Assembly (NCBI GenBank): GCA_958296035.1
Contig: OY282431.1
Span: forward strand, 2,340,037-2,404,036
Length of the DNA stretch: 64,000 nucleotides
Direction of reading: 5' to 3'
Source of the DNA: Paracoccaceae bacterium
GTDB lineage: Bacteria; Pseudomonadota; Alphaproteobacteria; Rhodobacterales; Rhodobacteraceae
A program made the translations under genes and the position numbers. Below the pieces are notes generated by a model, which was not told the origin of the DNA, made no database searches, and saw only the letters and a program-made list of their open reading frames with translations. Shown here in pieces: positions 55,133 through 64,000 of the stretch. Within the stretch, counting starts at the first letter, position 1. Each line of letters opens with the position of its first letter.

Positions 55133-55606
55133 CTAGCGTTGCCGCAGCAATCTTGCCTTTTGCCTGTTCCAGTCACGTTTGCGCTGCACTTCACGCTTGT
55201 CGGCCAGACGCCTGCCCCTGGCAATGCCGATCCTTATCTTTGCAACCCCTGCATGGTTGAAAAACAACACAATCGGGACAAGCGTCATGCCCCGACGCTG
55301 CGTCTCTGACCACAAATGGGCAAGTTGCCGCCGGGTTACCAACAGCTTGCGCCGCCGGCGCTCGTCATGACGAAATGCACCTGTCTTGGCGTAGGGCGCG
55401 ATGTAGGAATTGATCAGCCACAATTCGGAGTCCTCAACCGAAGCGTAACTCTCGGCGATATTGACCTGTGCAGTCCTCAGCGCCTTGACCTCGGTGCCCT
55501 TCAACATGATGCCGCAATCAAGCTCTTCCTCAATCGCGAAATTGAAGCGGGCGCGGCGGTTTTCTGCGACAACCTTGTAGTTGGACGCCTTTCGGGAAGA
55601 ATTCAC
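55133..55606 (-). CDS. smpB: SsrA-binding protein SmpB
   Basis: A 157-residue tmRNA partner needed for ribosome rescue. It shows [65 protein letters not shown] and the basic tail [20 protein letters not shown]. The start GTG 55606 gives the normal length; the frame extends to 55657 with proline-rich residues that are not SmpB. Downstream of dapA with a hairpin in the spacer, a common alphaproteobacterial order. Confidence 0.95.
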   Translation of the reverse strand: MNSSRKASNYKVVAENRRARFNFAIEEELDCGIMLKGTEVKALRTAQVNIAESYASVEDSELWLINSYIAPYAKTGAFRHDERRRRKLLVTRRQLAHLWSETQRRGMTLVPIVLFFNHAGVAKIRIGIARGRRLADKREVQRKRDWNRQKARLLRQR

Positions 55607-55650
55607 AGGCCTAGCTCGTCCCGGAGGCGGGGATTCTCGAACCCGAAGCC

Positions 55651-55670
55651 AATGCACTCCCTAGTGCATT
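55651..55670 (-). promoter_or_regulatory. Hairpin in the dapA-smpB spacer
   Basis: A perfect 8-bp stem, aatgcact and agtgcatt around a 4-nt loop, lies between the dapA stop and the smpB start. No U-run follows on the transcribed strand, so it is more likely a processing or weak attenuation site than a terminator. Confidence 0.5.
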
Positions 55671-55674
55671 TCCA

Positions 55675-56550
55675 TCAGTCAATAATGCCGGCATGACGCA
55701 TCGCCTCCCGGATCCTGGCACCAGTCGCCTCGGTTACCGGCAGCAGCGGACTACGCACTTCATTGCAACATCTGCCGAGCAGGGAAAGGCCGAATTTGGC
55801 GCCAGCCAGTCCTGGTTCGATGAACACCGCTGTATGCAAGGGCATCAGCCGATCCTGCAGGGCCAGAGCTGAAACATAGTCACCGTCCAGGGTGGCTCTT
55901 TGAAAACTGGCGCAAAGCGCGGGCGCGATGTTGGCAGTCACTGAAATGCACCCTCTGCCGCCATGCGCATTGAAGCCCAGCGCCGTGGCATCCTCGCCTG
56001 AAAGTTGCACAAAATCCGTTCCACAACTCTGCCTCTGCAGCGAAACTCGCGCCAGGTCACATGTTGCATCCTTAACACCGACAATCCGAGGAAGTTCGGC
56101 CAGTCGGCCCATCGTTTCAGGCGACATATCGATGACGCTGCGTCCAGGAATGTTGTATATGATAATCGGGATGCCGGAAGCCTCGTGCAACCGTCGGTAG
56201 TGGTCGTAGAGCCCCTCCTGGGTTGGCTTGTTGTAGTAAGGCGTAACCACAAGCGCCGCGTCTGCACCGGCTTCCTCTGCCGCGGCTACCAGCTGTTTGG
56301 CTTCTGCCGTGGCGTTCGATCCAGCGCCTGCAATTACAGGCACGCGGCCTGCAGCGAACCGGACCACCGCCTGTACGACCGCGTTGTGCTCCGCATGCGT
56401 CAGTGTCGGACTCTCGCCCGTGGTGCCGACCGGTACCAGCCCATTCGAGCCTTGCCCGATTTGCCATTCCACGAGACTCTCGAGCGCTTGCCAGTCCACT
56501 GTGTTATTCCGAAACGGCGTGACCAGCGCCGGTATAGATCCCTTGAACAT
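55675..56550 (-). CDS. dapA: 4-hydroxy-tetrahydrodipicolinate synthase (DapA)
   Basis: A 291-residue TIM-barrel enzyme condensing pyruvate with aspartate semialdehyde for lysine and [16 protein letters not shown] opens the protein; [14 protein letters not shown] is the phosphate-like loop, [18 protein letters not shown] carries the catalytic Tyr, [15 protein letters not shown] follows, and the Schiff-base lysine is in [13 protein letters not shown] 56550 has GGAG upstream. Long non-family frame upstream to 56814 overlaps the slt start and is rejected. It lies between slt (divergent) and smpB. Confidence 0.95.
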   Translation of the reverse strand: MFKGSIPALVTPFRNNTVDWQALESLVEWQIGQGSNGLVPVGTTGESPTLTHAEHNAVVQAVVRFAAGRVPVIAGAGSNATAEAKQLVAAAEEAGADAALVVTPYYNKPTQEGLYDHYRRLHEASGIPIIIYNIPGRSVIDMSPETMGRLAELPRIVGVKDATCDLARVSLQRQSCGTDFVQLSGEDATALGFNAHGGRGCISVTANIAPALCASFQRATLDGDYVSALALQDRLMPLHTAVFIEPGLAGAKFGLSLLGRCCNEVRSPLLPVTEATGARIREAMRHAGIID

Positions 56551-56689
56551 CACGAGTGTCTCCAATTGCAAACCAGTTCCAGGCCGGATATCCCTTTTGT
56601 GTAACCTCCGGTTGAATGAAGGCTGACCCAGCAATATATACCGGCACGCTGCCGAAAGGTCTTGCGTTACGCAACCATGTGGAATTCTG

Positions 56690-58729
56690 ATGCACATATA
56701 TATGCAGGTTCGGAATGCCGCAATTCTGATCACTGTTTTTGGCTTTCTCTGGCCGGGTCTGGCTGCTGCGCAAGATGCCTTTCTGACAGCAGTCGAGGAA
56801 GCATCCGCCCACAACTGGGAGAAGGCCTATAGTGCCGCACGAAGGGTCGATGATCCGGCTGCCCTGACAGTGGTCAACTGGATGCGCTTGCGAGCCGGCG
56901 TAGACAGCTACAAGTCCTACGCCCGATTTCTGGAAAACCATGGTGACTGGCCCGGCCTGAAGTTATTGCGCAAGGTCGGTGAAGCAACACTGGCGGAGGG
57001 TGTCTCGCCCGCCGAGGTAGTCAACTACTTCCGCTTGCAGCCGCCCCAGACCGGGAATGGAGCCCTGGCTCTTGCCGCCGCCCTGGAGGCGCTGGGAAGA
57101 CCGAACAGGGCGAAACGCCTGATGGTCGATTCCTGGCAATCGCTGCCATTTCCGGTCCAGGCCACAAATCAGGCCTTGCGAAGGTATGGAAACCTGCTGG
57201 GGCCGCTTGATTCCAGGCGTCTTGACCAGTTGTTGTGGGAAGGTCGCCTGAACGAGGCTCGGCGTTTCCTGATTCATGCAAGTCCGGCCCGCAGGCAACT
57301 CGCGGAAACACGCATTGCACTGCAGCAAAGGCGCAACGGTGTCGACGCCCTGATCGCGAACCTCCCTTCTTCCATGCGGAACAACGCCGGTTTGCTGCAT
57401 GACAGGGTATCGTGGCGCCGCTCCCGCGGGATGGATAACCGTGCAGCCAATTTGCTGATTGAAGTCAGTTCCGACCCGGACAGGCTAGGCCGCCCTGCAC
57501 GATGGGCCAGCACGCGATTGAGCCTTGGCTACAGTCTGATTAACGCCGGGAGTCATCAACTGGCCTACCAGGTTGTCTCAAATCACCACCTTTCTCTGAA
57601 TGGCTCCCTCGATTCCCTGGACTGGCTATCCGATACGCATGTTGAGCGACAACAACGTACGCTCCGCAGAGACTACCTTGACCTCGAATGGTTGGCCGGC
57701 TTCATTGCCCTGCGAAAGCTCAAGGAGCCAAAACTAGCCATCTTCCACTTTCAGAATTTCATGAATGAGATCGTGTCACCGACTTATGATGATACCAACA
57801 ATTCGCACATTTCGCGGGGAAGAGCAGGCTATTGGCTGGGCCGGGCATTATCTGCAGCCGGTGAGACCGAGCGGTCCCAACTGGCCTACGAATTCGGTGC
57901 CAGGCATCAGACTTCCTTTTACGGGCAGCTGGCTGCGGAGAGCATTGCATCCGCCACCCAGAATGCGCTGGTCGGATCTATGGCTCGACCAAAGAACAAC
58001 CGCTCGAAACTGAGAAATGACTCCGTTGTTAGGGCTGCCTTTCTGTATACTTCAATCAAGTATCATTCCTATTCGGCCTGGTTTCTTGCCCACCGTGCCG
58101 AGACACTGGATCGTTCGGGAATCGTGGAGCTGGCCGATTTAGCCCGGCAACGGGGCGCCGAATTCGAAGCCCTCAAAATTGCCAAGCAGGGTGCCGTACA
58201 AGGCGAACCAATCGTGGACCTGCTCTTTCCTGTCACGGACATTGCCTATCTGGACCTGCCGCTGGCGAATGAGCTGGCCATCGCAGTTGCCCGGCAGGAG
58301 ACCGAGTTCAGGGACAATGCACGAAGCCCGCAAGGCGCCCTGGGATTGATGCAGGTCTTGCCATCAACAGCAAGGCCAATTGCTCGTTCGCTTGGCAAGT
58401 CCGGGCCGATCGAACGGATTCTAATTGATCCATCAAGCAACGTTACCATTGGTGCAACTTATCTGAACGAGAATGTCGAGCGCTTTGACGGATCGATTCC
58501 ACTTGCCGTGGCAGCATACAATGCCGGACCCGGACGCGTTTTGCAGTGGCTGAAATCATTGGGCGACCCGCGAAAGTCCCGCTACGCCATGATTGACTGG
58601 ATTGAAATGATCCCCTTCTCGGAGACGCGCAATTACGTAATGCGCGTCCTGGAAGCCTCGGTCGTCTATCGCATGCGACTGCACAAACGAACGACACCAA
58701 TCAACCTTTCGCGTCTCCTCGCGTCCTGA
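56690..58729 (+). CDS. slt: Soluble lytic murein transglycosylase (Slt70-like)
   Basis: A 679-residue exported enzyme. Signal peptide: [23 protein letters not shown] long alpha-superhelical region rich in TPR-like helices (about 30-480) is followed by the SLT catalytic domain with the glutamate in [43 protein letters not shown] and AYNAGPGRV. It cleaves peptidoglycan glycan strands with 1,6-anhydro product formation. ATG 56690 is preceded by GGAA; ATG 56702 is an alternative. It is divergent from dapA with a 139-bp spacer. Confidence 0.93.
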   Translation: MHIYMQVRNAAILITVFGFLWPGLAAAQDAFLTAVEEASAHNWEKAYSAARRVDDPAALTVVNWMRLRAGVDSYKSYARFLENHGDWPGLKLLRKVGEATLAEGVSPAEVVNYFRLQPPQTGNGALALAAALEALGRPNRAKRLMVDSWQSLPFPVQATNQALRRYGNLLGPLDSRRLDQLLWEGRLNEARRFLIHASPARRQLAETRIALQQRRNGVDALIANLPSSMRNNAGLLHDRVSWRRSRGMDNRAANLLIEVSSDPDRLGRPARWASTRLSLGYSLINAGSHQLAYQVVSNHHLSLNGSLDSLDWLSDTHVERQQRTLRRDYLDLEWLAGFIALRKLKEPKLAIFHFQNFMNEIVSPTYDDTNNSHISRGRAGYWLGRALSAAGETERSQLAYEFGARHQTSFYGQLAAESIASATQNALVGSMARPKNNRSKLRNDSVVRAAFLYTSIKYHSYSAWFLAHRAETLDRSGIVELADLARQRGAEFEALKIAKQGAVQGEPIVDLLFPVTDIAYLDLPLANELAIAVARQETEFRDNARSPQGALGLMQVLPSTARPIARSLGKSGPIERILIDPSSNVTIGATYLNENVERFDGSIPLAVAAYNAGPGRVLQWLKSLGDPRKSRYAMIDWIEMIPFSETRNYVMRVLEASVVYRMRLHKRTTPINLSRLLAS

Positions 58730-58983
58730 CATCCTGGACCTCTCGGGACAGCAACTGGATGGCCGACCGGGTCGGTACCAGGGGTTACTCTTGTCGGCAT
58801 GCCTGCTGGATAATCCTCCGGCAGCCAAGGCTGCCCAATTCGGGCGCAAATGCCGCAAAGGCGAACAGATTGCCGCGGCACACAACAATTATCACGTGAC
58901 CCTGCCCGGATTCCCGGCACAAGATTCGAGCTCCAGGTCTGTCATGTACTCAATCATGTCCTGCTCCCCTTGTGAAGCGATGG
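58730..58983. other. Short gene-free stretch between slt and mnmD
   Basis: No gene recognised. The two genes are convergent here and no clear two-sided terminator was found. Confidence 0.4.
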
Positions 58984-59691
58984 TCAGCCCGACGGCTCGG
59001 TTCGAATGGAACCGGAAGTGCCGGCGCCCTCGTAGTGCCCCACAACCATGTGGCGTTTGCTGCCAAATCCAGCCTGTCGAACTACCTTGAATCCGGCAAG
59101 CGCAAGGTTGCGCCGCACCCAACCGGCAGCAGTAAAGGTAGCGATTGTGCCCCCTGCCCTCGTGTTGCGCGCCACTTCCCGCAACAACGCCAGCTCCCAC
59201 ATTTGCGGGTTGCACCGGGGCGAAAAACCGTCCAGGAACCATGCATCTATGTCCAGCCTGCATTCGGGCAACGCTATTCTGGCATCGGCGTAGACTATTG
59301 CAACATTGGCGGCACCAAGCCTGAAACGGGACTCACCGCGTCTGATGTGATCGGTCAGCTGTGCAGAAAGACTTGACACTTCCGGAAACGCAGCATGGGC
59401 GCGCTGCATATCTCTCCAACGCATCGGATAAGCCTCGAAACTGGTGAAGTTGAACTGCCCTGAGCACCTCGAAGTATTCCACAGATCAAGGCAGGCAAGG
59501 AGATTGAGGCCGGTTCCAAAACCAAGTTCTCCAACATGAAACCCGTCTTGCAAGCGGACTCCAAGACGATTGCCACACAGAAAAACCATGCGGCTTTCTG
59601 CCAGGCCGTTATCCGTGCTGTAGTATGTGTCACCAAATCTGACAGAACGCGGGACCGACCCTGCAGACCAGTCTACTCTCTCCGCTGGCAT
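58984..59691 (-). CDS. mnmD: tRNA 5-methylaminomethyl-2-thiouridine methyltransferase (MnmD)
   Basis: A 235-residue SAM-dependent methyltransferase equal to the N-terminal domain of MnmC. It shows YYSTDNGLAESRMVFLCGN, FHVGELGFGTGLNLLACL (SAM loop), DIDAWFLDGFSPRCNPQMW (the DGF.P.NP catalytic loop) and TFTAAGWVRRNLALAGF. It methylates the final nm5(s2)U34 step of tRNA wobble modification. ATG 59691, after GGTGGAA, gives the usual MnmD beginning; the frame extends to 59805. The FAD enzyme that would be the other half of MnmC starts 203 bp away on the opposite strand. Confidence 0.9.
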   Translation of the reverse strand: MPAERVDWSAGSVPRSVRFGDTYYSTDNGLAESRMVFLCGNRLGVRLQDGFHVGELGFGTGLNLLACLDLWNTSRCSGQFNFTSFEAYPMRWRDMQRAHAAFPEVSSLSAQLTDHIRRGESRFRLGAANVAIVYADARIALPECRLDIDAWFLDGFSPRCNPQMWELALLREVARNTRAGGTIATFTAAGWVRRNLALAGFKVVRQAGFGSKRHMVVGHYEGAGTSGSIRTEPSG

Positions 59692-59894
59692 TTCCACCGT
59701 AAATACTGGAAAATTCTGTGCCTGCCTTGCACCTTGTCGGCGGTCTTGCCAAGGCAGAACTGTGCCTTGGCCATACCTGCTGCCACAATTTTGGCTCATT
59801 GACACCCTCCCGGCTGCCAGGCACTATTTCGCCAGCCCGGTCGAAATTGACCTTGCTACAGCGTCGGAAACGAAAGAAAGTGCCCGTCAGAATC

Positions 59895-60971
59895 ATGTCT
59901 GCATGCTCAACATTCGATGTCGAAATCGTCGGGGCTGGCATATTCGGGCTATCGATAGCGTTTGAATGTACGCGTCGTGGTGCGTCAGTGTACGTCTCTG
60001 ATCGCGGTCCGCCGGAAAGTTCTGCAAGTTTTGGCCTGCTTGGCGCATTGACACCGCACGCACCGGATGCGTGGAATGCCAGGAAGCAGTTCCAGCTGGA
60101 AAGCCTGCTGATGTCCAGGTGCTGGTGGCAAGAGGTCGAAGAAAAAGGAGGAAAGCCATCCGGTTATGCCCGCACAGGTCGCCTTCTACCCGTTGTCAGC
60201 AAGCGCGGGCTGGTGGCCGCAAGGCGACGCCAGCATGCAGCGACCGTCAACTGGCGCGGACACGCTCTGTGGACGGTCAAGCCGGCAGCCGAATTTGCCG
60301 AAAGCTGGCGACCCGTTAGCCCGAGCGGCTGGGTTGTCTCGGACACCCTGAGCGCACGCATCATGCCAAGACAGGCCATGCACGCGCTGTTGGCGGCGTT
60401 GCAGGAAATGGGAGGCCAGTTCGGCACGTCCAGGCTGAATGGTGGAAGTTCCGGAGCAACCGTTTTCGCAACCGGCGTGGCTGGACTGGCACAGCTTGGA
60501 CGTCAATTTGGATGTACGCTCGGAATGCCCGAAAAAGGCCAGGCCATGCTACTGGAACTTGCCGATGCAGGCACCCAGCTCCTGTGCGGTGACAGGCTTT
60601 ACATCGTGCCCCATGCTGATGGGAGAGTCGCTGTGGGATCAACAAGTGAACGCGAGTTCTCGGATGCGCGTCAGACAGATGGCATGCTTGATGAATTGCG
60701 CGATCGGGCTGTGCAACTCTTCCCCCGCCTGAAAGAGGGCAGAATTGTCCACAGATGGGCACATGCACGCCCACGCTGTATCACAAGGGCTCCCATTCTC
60801 GGAGCTGACCCAATGCGACCGGGAACCTTCATTGCCAATGGCGGCTACAAGACAGGATTTGGAATGGCTCCCAGGATTGCCTCGGTCATGGCCGACCTTG
60901 TCCTGGAAGGTCTGGACACCGTGCCTTCCGAAATGAGCCTCGAACACGCGCTGGGTTTGGCACGGCAATGA
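59895..60971 (+). CDS. FAD-dependent oxidoreductase, MnmC2-like (DAO family)
   Basis: A 358-residue flavoprotein with VEIVGAGIFGLSIAFECTRRG as the FAD loop, SASFGLLGALTPHAPDAWN, and the C-terminal ANGGYKTGFGMAPRIASVM. Its place directly divergent from mnmD points to the second half of MnmC, which removes the carboxymethyl group from cmnm5U34, although members of this alphaproteobacterial subgroup are usually annotated only as DAO-family oxidoreductases. ATG 59895 was chosen; an upstream in-frame extension to 59718 is antisense to mnmD and not family-like. Confidence 0.82.
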   Translation: MSACSTFDVEIVGAGIFGLSIAFECTRRGASVYVSDRGPPESSASFGLLGALTPHAPDAWNARKQFQLESLLMSRCWWQEVEEKGGKPSGYARTGRLLPVVSKRGLVAARRRQHAATVNWRGHALWTVKPAAEFAESWRPVSPSGWVVSDTLSARIMPRQAMHALLAALQEMGGQFGTSRLNGGSSGATVFATGVAGLAQLGRQFGCTLGMPEKGQAMLLELADAGTQLLCGDRLYIVPHADGRVAVGSTSEREFSDARQTDGMLDELRDRAVQLFPRLKEGRIVHRWAHARPRCITRAPILGADPMRPGTFIANGGYKTGFGMAPRIASVMADLVLEGLDTVPSEMSLEHALGLARQ

Positions 60972-61118
60972 CGGTCGGTCGCCCGGGCAGTTGCGAGAAC
61001 AACGCCGGTGGGGCAGACCCTCGGACCTCACACATCGTGATTCCAGAATTTACAGAATCGGTTTGCCAGCCTGGTTCAGAAAACCGAGGTTCGGCCGGAC
61101 CTGCTGCACTGGTTGCGT

Positions 61119-62318
61119 TCAGTGCAGCTGCTCAACAGCGCACAGCAATCGGTCACAGGCATCTGCAAGCCTGGCGCTTTCCCTGGCAAAACACATGCGC
61201 ACAAATCCGCTGCAGCCAAAGCCTGTTCCCGGCACCACGGCAACACCTGCAGCTTCGAGAAAATACCCGGATATGTCTTCATCACTGGCCATGATCGCCC
61301 CGTCCGGACGGTGTTTTCCCAGGAGCCGGCGGCAGTCAATAAAGTGATAGAACGCGCCTTGAGGCCGGGACGGAAACAGTTTTCCCGATGCGGTCAGCCT
61401 GTCGAAGACGAGGTCTCGCCGCTGTTGGTAGCGCTGAAGCCAACTATCCATGTGTGTGCCGGGTCCCTGGAGCGCGGCCAGTGCGGCTGCCTGGCTGACC
61501 GACGAGGCGTTGGTCGTGGACTGGCCCTGGAACTTGATCATGGTCCGCATGAAGCGGCGAGGACCGGCCGCGTAACCTATTCTCCATCCTGTCATGGCAT
61601 GCGCCTTGGAGACGCCGTTCACGGTCAGAATACGGGCCTGGAGATCTGGAGCCACCTCGGCAAGGGTTGCGAACCGACTGTCGTCGTATACGATCTTTTC
61701 GTAAATGTCGTCGCACATCACTGAAATGCGGGGATGTTCACGCAGAAAATCGGCGATTCTGGCCAGATCCTGTTGTTCCAGTACTGTACCAGTGGGATTG
61801 CATGGCGAATTGAGCAGCAGCCATGTCGTGCGTTCGTCAACCTTCGCCCGCAGATCCTCGACGGACAATTTGAAGCCGGATTCCGGTGTCGTTGGCACAA
61901 TGATCGGGGTCCCGCCGGCGAGGGTGACAATATCCGGATAGCTGACCCAATAGGGTGCAGGTATGAGCACCTCGTCGCCGGGATCAAGCGAGATCATCAG
62001 GGCATTGAAGATCAACTGCTTGCCCCCATTGCCGACCACAATGTTGTCGATGTCAAATGCCAGTCCGTTGTCGACCTGGAATTTCTCAACGATGGCCTGT
62101 CGCAGTTCGGGTGTGCCCGCAACTGCCGTGTATCTGGTTTGCCCGTCCAGTGCGGCGCGGTAGGCGGCTTCGATTACAAACTCCGGTGTGTCAAAGTCCG
62201 GTTCACCTTCGGTAAGATCGACGATTTTCCGGCCCGATGCGATAAGGTCTTTCACCTTGCCGGCGGTACTGACCGTCGGTGAGGCCCTGACCGACCTGAC
62301 GGTGGCGCTGATTTTCAC
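61119..62318 (-). CDS. aatA: Aspartate aminotransferase, class Ib (AatA)
   Basis: A 399-residue PLP enzyme: VDLTEGEPDFDTPEFVIEAAY, TRYTAVAGTPELRQAI, VVGNGGKQLIFNALM, LNSPCNPTGTVLE, CDDIYEKIVYDD and the Schiff-base lysine in NGVSKAHAMTGWRIGYAAG. The tail FVRMCFARESARLADACDRL carries the substrate-carboxylate arginine. In alphaproteobacteria this enzyme transfers amino groups between aspartate or prephenate and 2-oxoglutarate. Its ATG lies in a 4-nt overlap with the end of the DnaE2 gene. Confidence 0.93.
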   Translation of the reverse strand: MKISATVRSVRASPTVSTAGKVKDLIASGRKIVDLTEGEPDFDTPEFVIEAAYRAALDGQTRYTAVAGTPELRQAIVEKFQVDNGLAFDIDNIVVGNGGKQLIFNALMISLDPGDEVLIPAPYWVSYPDIVTLAGGTPIIVPTTPESGFKLSVEDLRAKVDERTTWLLLNSPCNPTGTVLEQQDLARIADFLREHPRISVMCDDIYEKIVYDDSRFATLAEVAPDLQARILTVNGVSKAHAMTGWRIGYAAGPRRFMRTMIKFQGQSTTNASSVSQAAALAALQGPGTHMDSWLQRYQQRRDLVFDRLTASGKLFPSRPQGAFYHFIDCRRLLGKHRPDGAIMASDEDISGYFLEAAGVAVVPGTGFGCSGFVRMCFARESARLADACDRLLCAVEQLH

Positions 62319-64000
62319 TGCATGGCTCCTGTTGCCGTGGTGGGGCGCGTGTCTGTCTTTCGGCGGCTGCAGGATTGCGGCGGCTGTGTGACCGCCCCGC
62401 CCGTCAATGACGCCAGTTGTCGATGGCCGCCAAAGGCAACTGCATCGCCGACCTGTTCACGCCATTGTTTACGGATATCGAAATCCGGGGTCAGCCGTTG
62501 ACGTAGCAAAGCCACCGGATGAACCCGGAGTGACAGCCGCATTGTCGCGAGGTCTGCTGCCAGATGTTCGCCGAGGGACATGGTCGGCATTTTTGCCTCC
62601 TGCTCGACAAATTCCAGGTCCTCGTTGCGGCGCGCAAATAACGGTAAGGTCTGCTCGTCCCTGACTGCCAATGCATCCCATAATGCCTGGCGGCGGTCGA
62701 TGCCAATCGATGCAAAAACATCTGCCTCCGCGAGTGCTCGCAGCGTGTGCGGCCGCAATCCGGCACGACGCCACAAATCGGCAACTTCCCGATAACCGTT
62801 ACCACGTGCGGACGCTATCCATATGGCATCATCCTTTGGTACCGACCTGATGTTGCGAAATCCCAGTCGAAGCGCCAACCCGCCGTGTCCGTCGGGCTCC
62901 ATCACATTATCGTAATAGGAGTTGTTGATGCAGACCGGACAAACCTTCACGTCGTGTCGTAACGCATCCTGGACGATTTGATATGGGGAATAAAACCCCA
63001 TGGGCTGCGAGTTCAGCAGGGCACACGCATAGATACCGGGATGATGATGTTTCAGCCATGCCGAAGCATAAACAAGAAGCGCGAAACTGGCTGCATGGCT
63101 TTCCGGAAATCCATATTCGCCGAATCCTTCAATCTGGGAAAAGCATCGTGCGGCAAATTCACTATCATGGCCGTTTCCAGTCATTCCGTTGATAAATCTG
63201 TCCCGGAACTGATGAATCGTTCCTGTCTTGCGGAAAGTGGCCAGAGACCTGCGCAAACGGTCGGCCTCCTCGGCGGAAAAACCGGCGCCGATGATGGCTA
63301 TTTGCATGGCCTGTTCCTGAAACAGCGGCACCCCCAGGGTTCGCCGCAGGACATCGCCCAGAGCACCTTCGGGATAGACCGGTTTCTCTTTGCCGTTCCG
63401 CCGCCTGATATAGGGATGCACCATCTTTCCCTGGATGGGCCCTGGCCTGACAATCGCAACCTGAATGACCAAATCGTAGAAGTTGCGTGGCCGCATGCGC
63501 GGCAGGAAATTCATCTGGGCCCGGCTCTCAACCTGAAACAGGCCGATGCTGTCTGCCCGACACAGCAGGTCGTAGACCGCCGGTTCTTCACGCGGGATGC
63601 TGTCGAGTGTGTATTGCCGCCGATGATGGGTCCTGATCAGCGCAAACGCCTTGCGGATGCAGGTCAGCATGCCCAGTCCAAGCACGTCCACTTTCAGAAT
63701 GCCCAGCGCATCGATATCATCCTTGTCCCAACATATGACGGTTCGATCTGCCATTGATGCGTTCTCAATCGGGATCAGTTCATCAAGCCGCCCTTCGGTA
63801 ATCACAAAACCACCCGTATGCTGCGAAAGATGTCGCGGAAATCCATGAATTTCCTCGCATAGCTGAAGAACTTTCCGCAATCTTGCATCGGTGTGATCGA
63901 GCCCGATCTCGCCGAGACGCTTGTCGGAAACACCGCTTGAACCCCAACCCCAGAGCTGCGACGACAGCGCTGCGACGACATCTTCTGACAACCCCATAAC
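62315..64000 (-). CDS. dnaE2: Error-prone DNA polymerase DnaE2, C-terminal part, shortened at its end
   Basis: About 562 residues, entering from the right edge. SQHTGGFVITEGRLDELIP, DVLGLGMLTCIRKAF, the polymerase segment VESRAQMNFLPRMRPRNFYDLVIQVAIVRPGPIQGKMVHPYI, GVPLFQEQAMQIAI and FGEYGFPESHAASFALLVY place it in the DnaE2 family. The finger and tandem HhH region follow (LRLGFRNIRSVPKDDA). After ASLTGGAV the expected OB-fold (…GLVLVRQRPGTA.GV.F…) is not found in any frame before the stop at 62315; the ending TQPPQSCSRRKTDTRP looks like read-through of unrelated sequence. imuA and imuB would lie outside the window. Confidence 0.85.
   Translation of the reverse strand, partial: VMGLSEDVVAALSSQLWGWGSSGVSDKRLGEIGLDHTDARLRKVLQLCEEIHGFPRHLSQHTGGFVITEGRLDELIPIENASMADRTVICWDKDDIDALGILKVDVLGLGMLTCIRKAFALIRTHHRRQYTLDSIPREEPAVYDLLCRADSIGLFQVESRAQMNFLPRMRPRNFYDLVIQVAIVRPGPIQGKMVHPYIRRRNGKEKPVYPEGALGDVLRRTLGVPLFQEQAMQIAIIGAGFSAEEADRLRRSLATFRKTGTIHQFRDRFINGMTGNGHDSEFAARCFSQIEGFGEYGFPESHAASFALLVYASAWLKHHHPGIYACALLNSQPMGFYSPYQIVQDALRHDVKVCPVCINNSYYDNVMEPDGHGGLALRLGFRNIRSVPKDDAIWIASARGNGYREVADLWRRAGLRPHTLRALAEADVFASIGIDRRQALWDALAVRDEQTLPLFARRNEDLEFVEQEAKMPTMSLGEHLAADLATMRLSLRVHPVALLRQRLTPDFDIRKQWREQVGDAVAFGGHRQLASLTGGAVTQPPQSCSRRKTDTRPTTATGAMQ

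Noticed and set aside
55621-55650. tRNA-like T-arm string (gattctcgaaccc)
   Set aside because: Spacing does not match a T-arm and no acceptor, D or anticodon stems can be formed around it; it lies in the smpB upstream region.
1-64000. CRISPR arrays, rRNA or tRNA genes, phage modules
   Set aside because: No regularly spaced repeats, rRNA-like blocks, cloverleaf candidates or phage structural genes were seen on either strand.

Overview
The window looks like chromosomal DNA of an alphaproteobacterium. Supporting signs are the slt / dapA / smpB neighbourhood, a split MnmC (MnmD and the FAD enzyme as separate divergent genes), a trifunctional-length PutA without an obvious N-terminal ribbon-helix-helix, a methylsuccinyl-CoA dehydrogenase (ethylmalonyl-CoA pathway), a DnaE2-type polymerase, and many ABC/TRAP uptake and amino-acid/amide catabolism genes. 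No species can be named. Coding is interrupted by long gene-free stretches holding decayed transposases and a frameshifted gene, so the genome appears to have passed through insertion-sequence expansion and decay.

Layout. 1-6.0 kb: the start of a DapA-family aldolase/lyase diverges from a GlxA-type AraC regulator; argD-argF follow, then a transposase remnant and an EamA exporter. 6.2-13.8 kb: a seven-gene dipeptide/oligopeptide-type ABC operon (binding protein, two permeases, two ATPases) with an AstE/DoeB-like zinc deacylase and a GSA-aminomutase-like aminotransferase set between permeases and ATPases. 14.2-16.9 kb: an apparently intact type II restriction-modification pair translationally chained to a decayed IS1595-like transposase, bracketed by imperfect inverted repeats. 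17.4-27.7 kb (minus): a six-gene operon, GAF protein - HyuA - HyuB - Asp/Glu/hydantoin racemase - second HyuB - PutA, which suggests ATP-dependent opening of a cyclic amide feeding proline/glutamate metabolism.

28.5-33 kb: an IolC-DUF2090 fusion, a broken pentapeptide-type membrane gene, a second Asp/Glu racemase and a deoxyinosine glycosylase. 33.1-40.1 kb (plus): an SDR whose catalytic lysine is replaced by asparagine, a TPP-dependent enzyme, a DadA-like oxidase and a complete TRAP transporter. 40.7-50.1 kb: an SLC13/RCK anion permease, ATP-type PckA, TauE/SafE and methylsuccinyl-CoA dehydrogenase, separated by two long debris zones. 50.2-55.1 kb: IolB, a queuosine-precursor transporter, an aspartate/aromatic aminotransferase, an IS982-like remnant and a mercaptopyruvate sulfurtransferase. 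55.1-64 kb: housekeeping genes smpB, dapA, slt, mnmD, the FAD enzyme, aspartate aminotransferase, and a DnaE2 gene that runs off the window and ends early.

The most unusual parts are the restriction-modification cassette tied to a transposase, the Hyu-PutA operon with two HyuB subunits, the lysine-less SDR, and the DnaE2 ending without a recognisable C-terminal domain. All functions are read from motifs and context only; no database search was possible.
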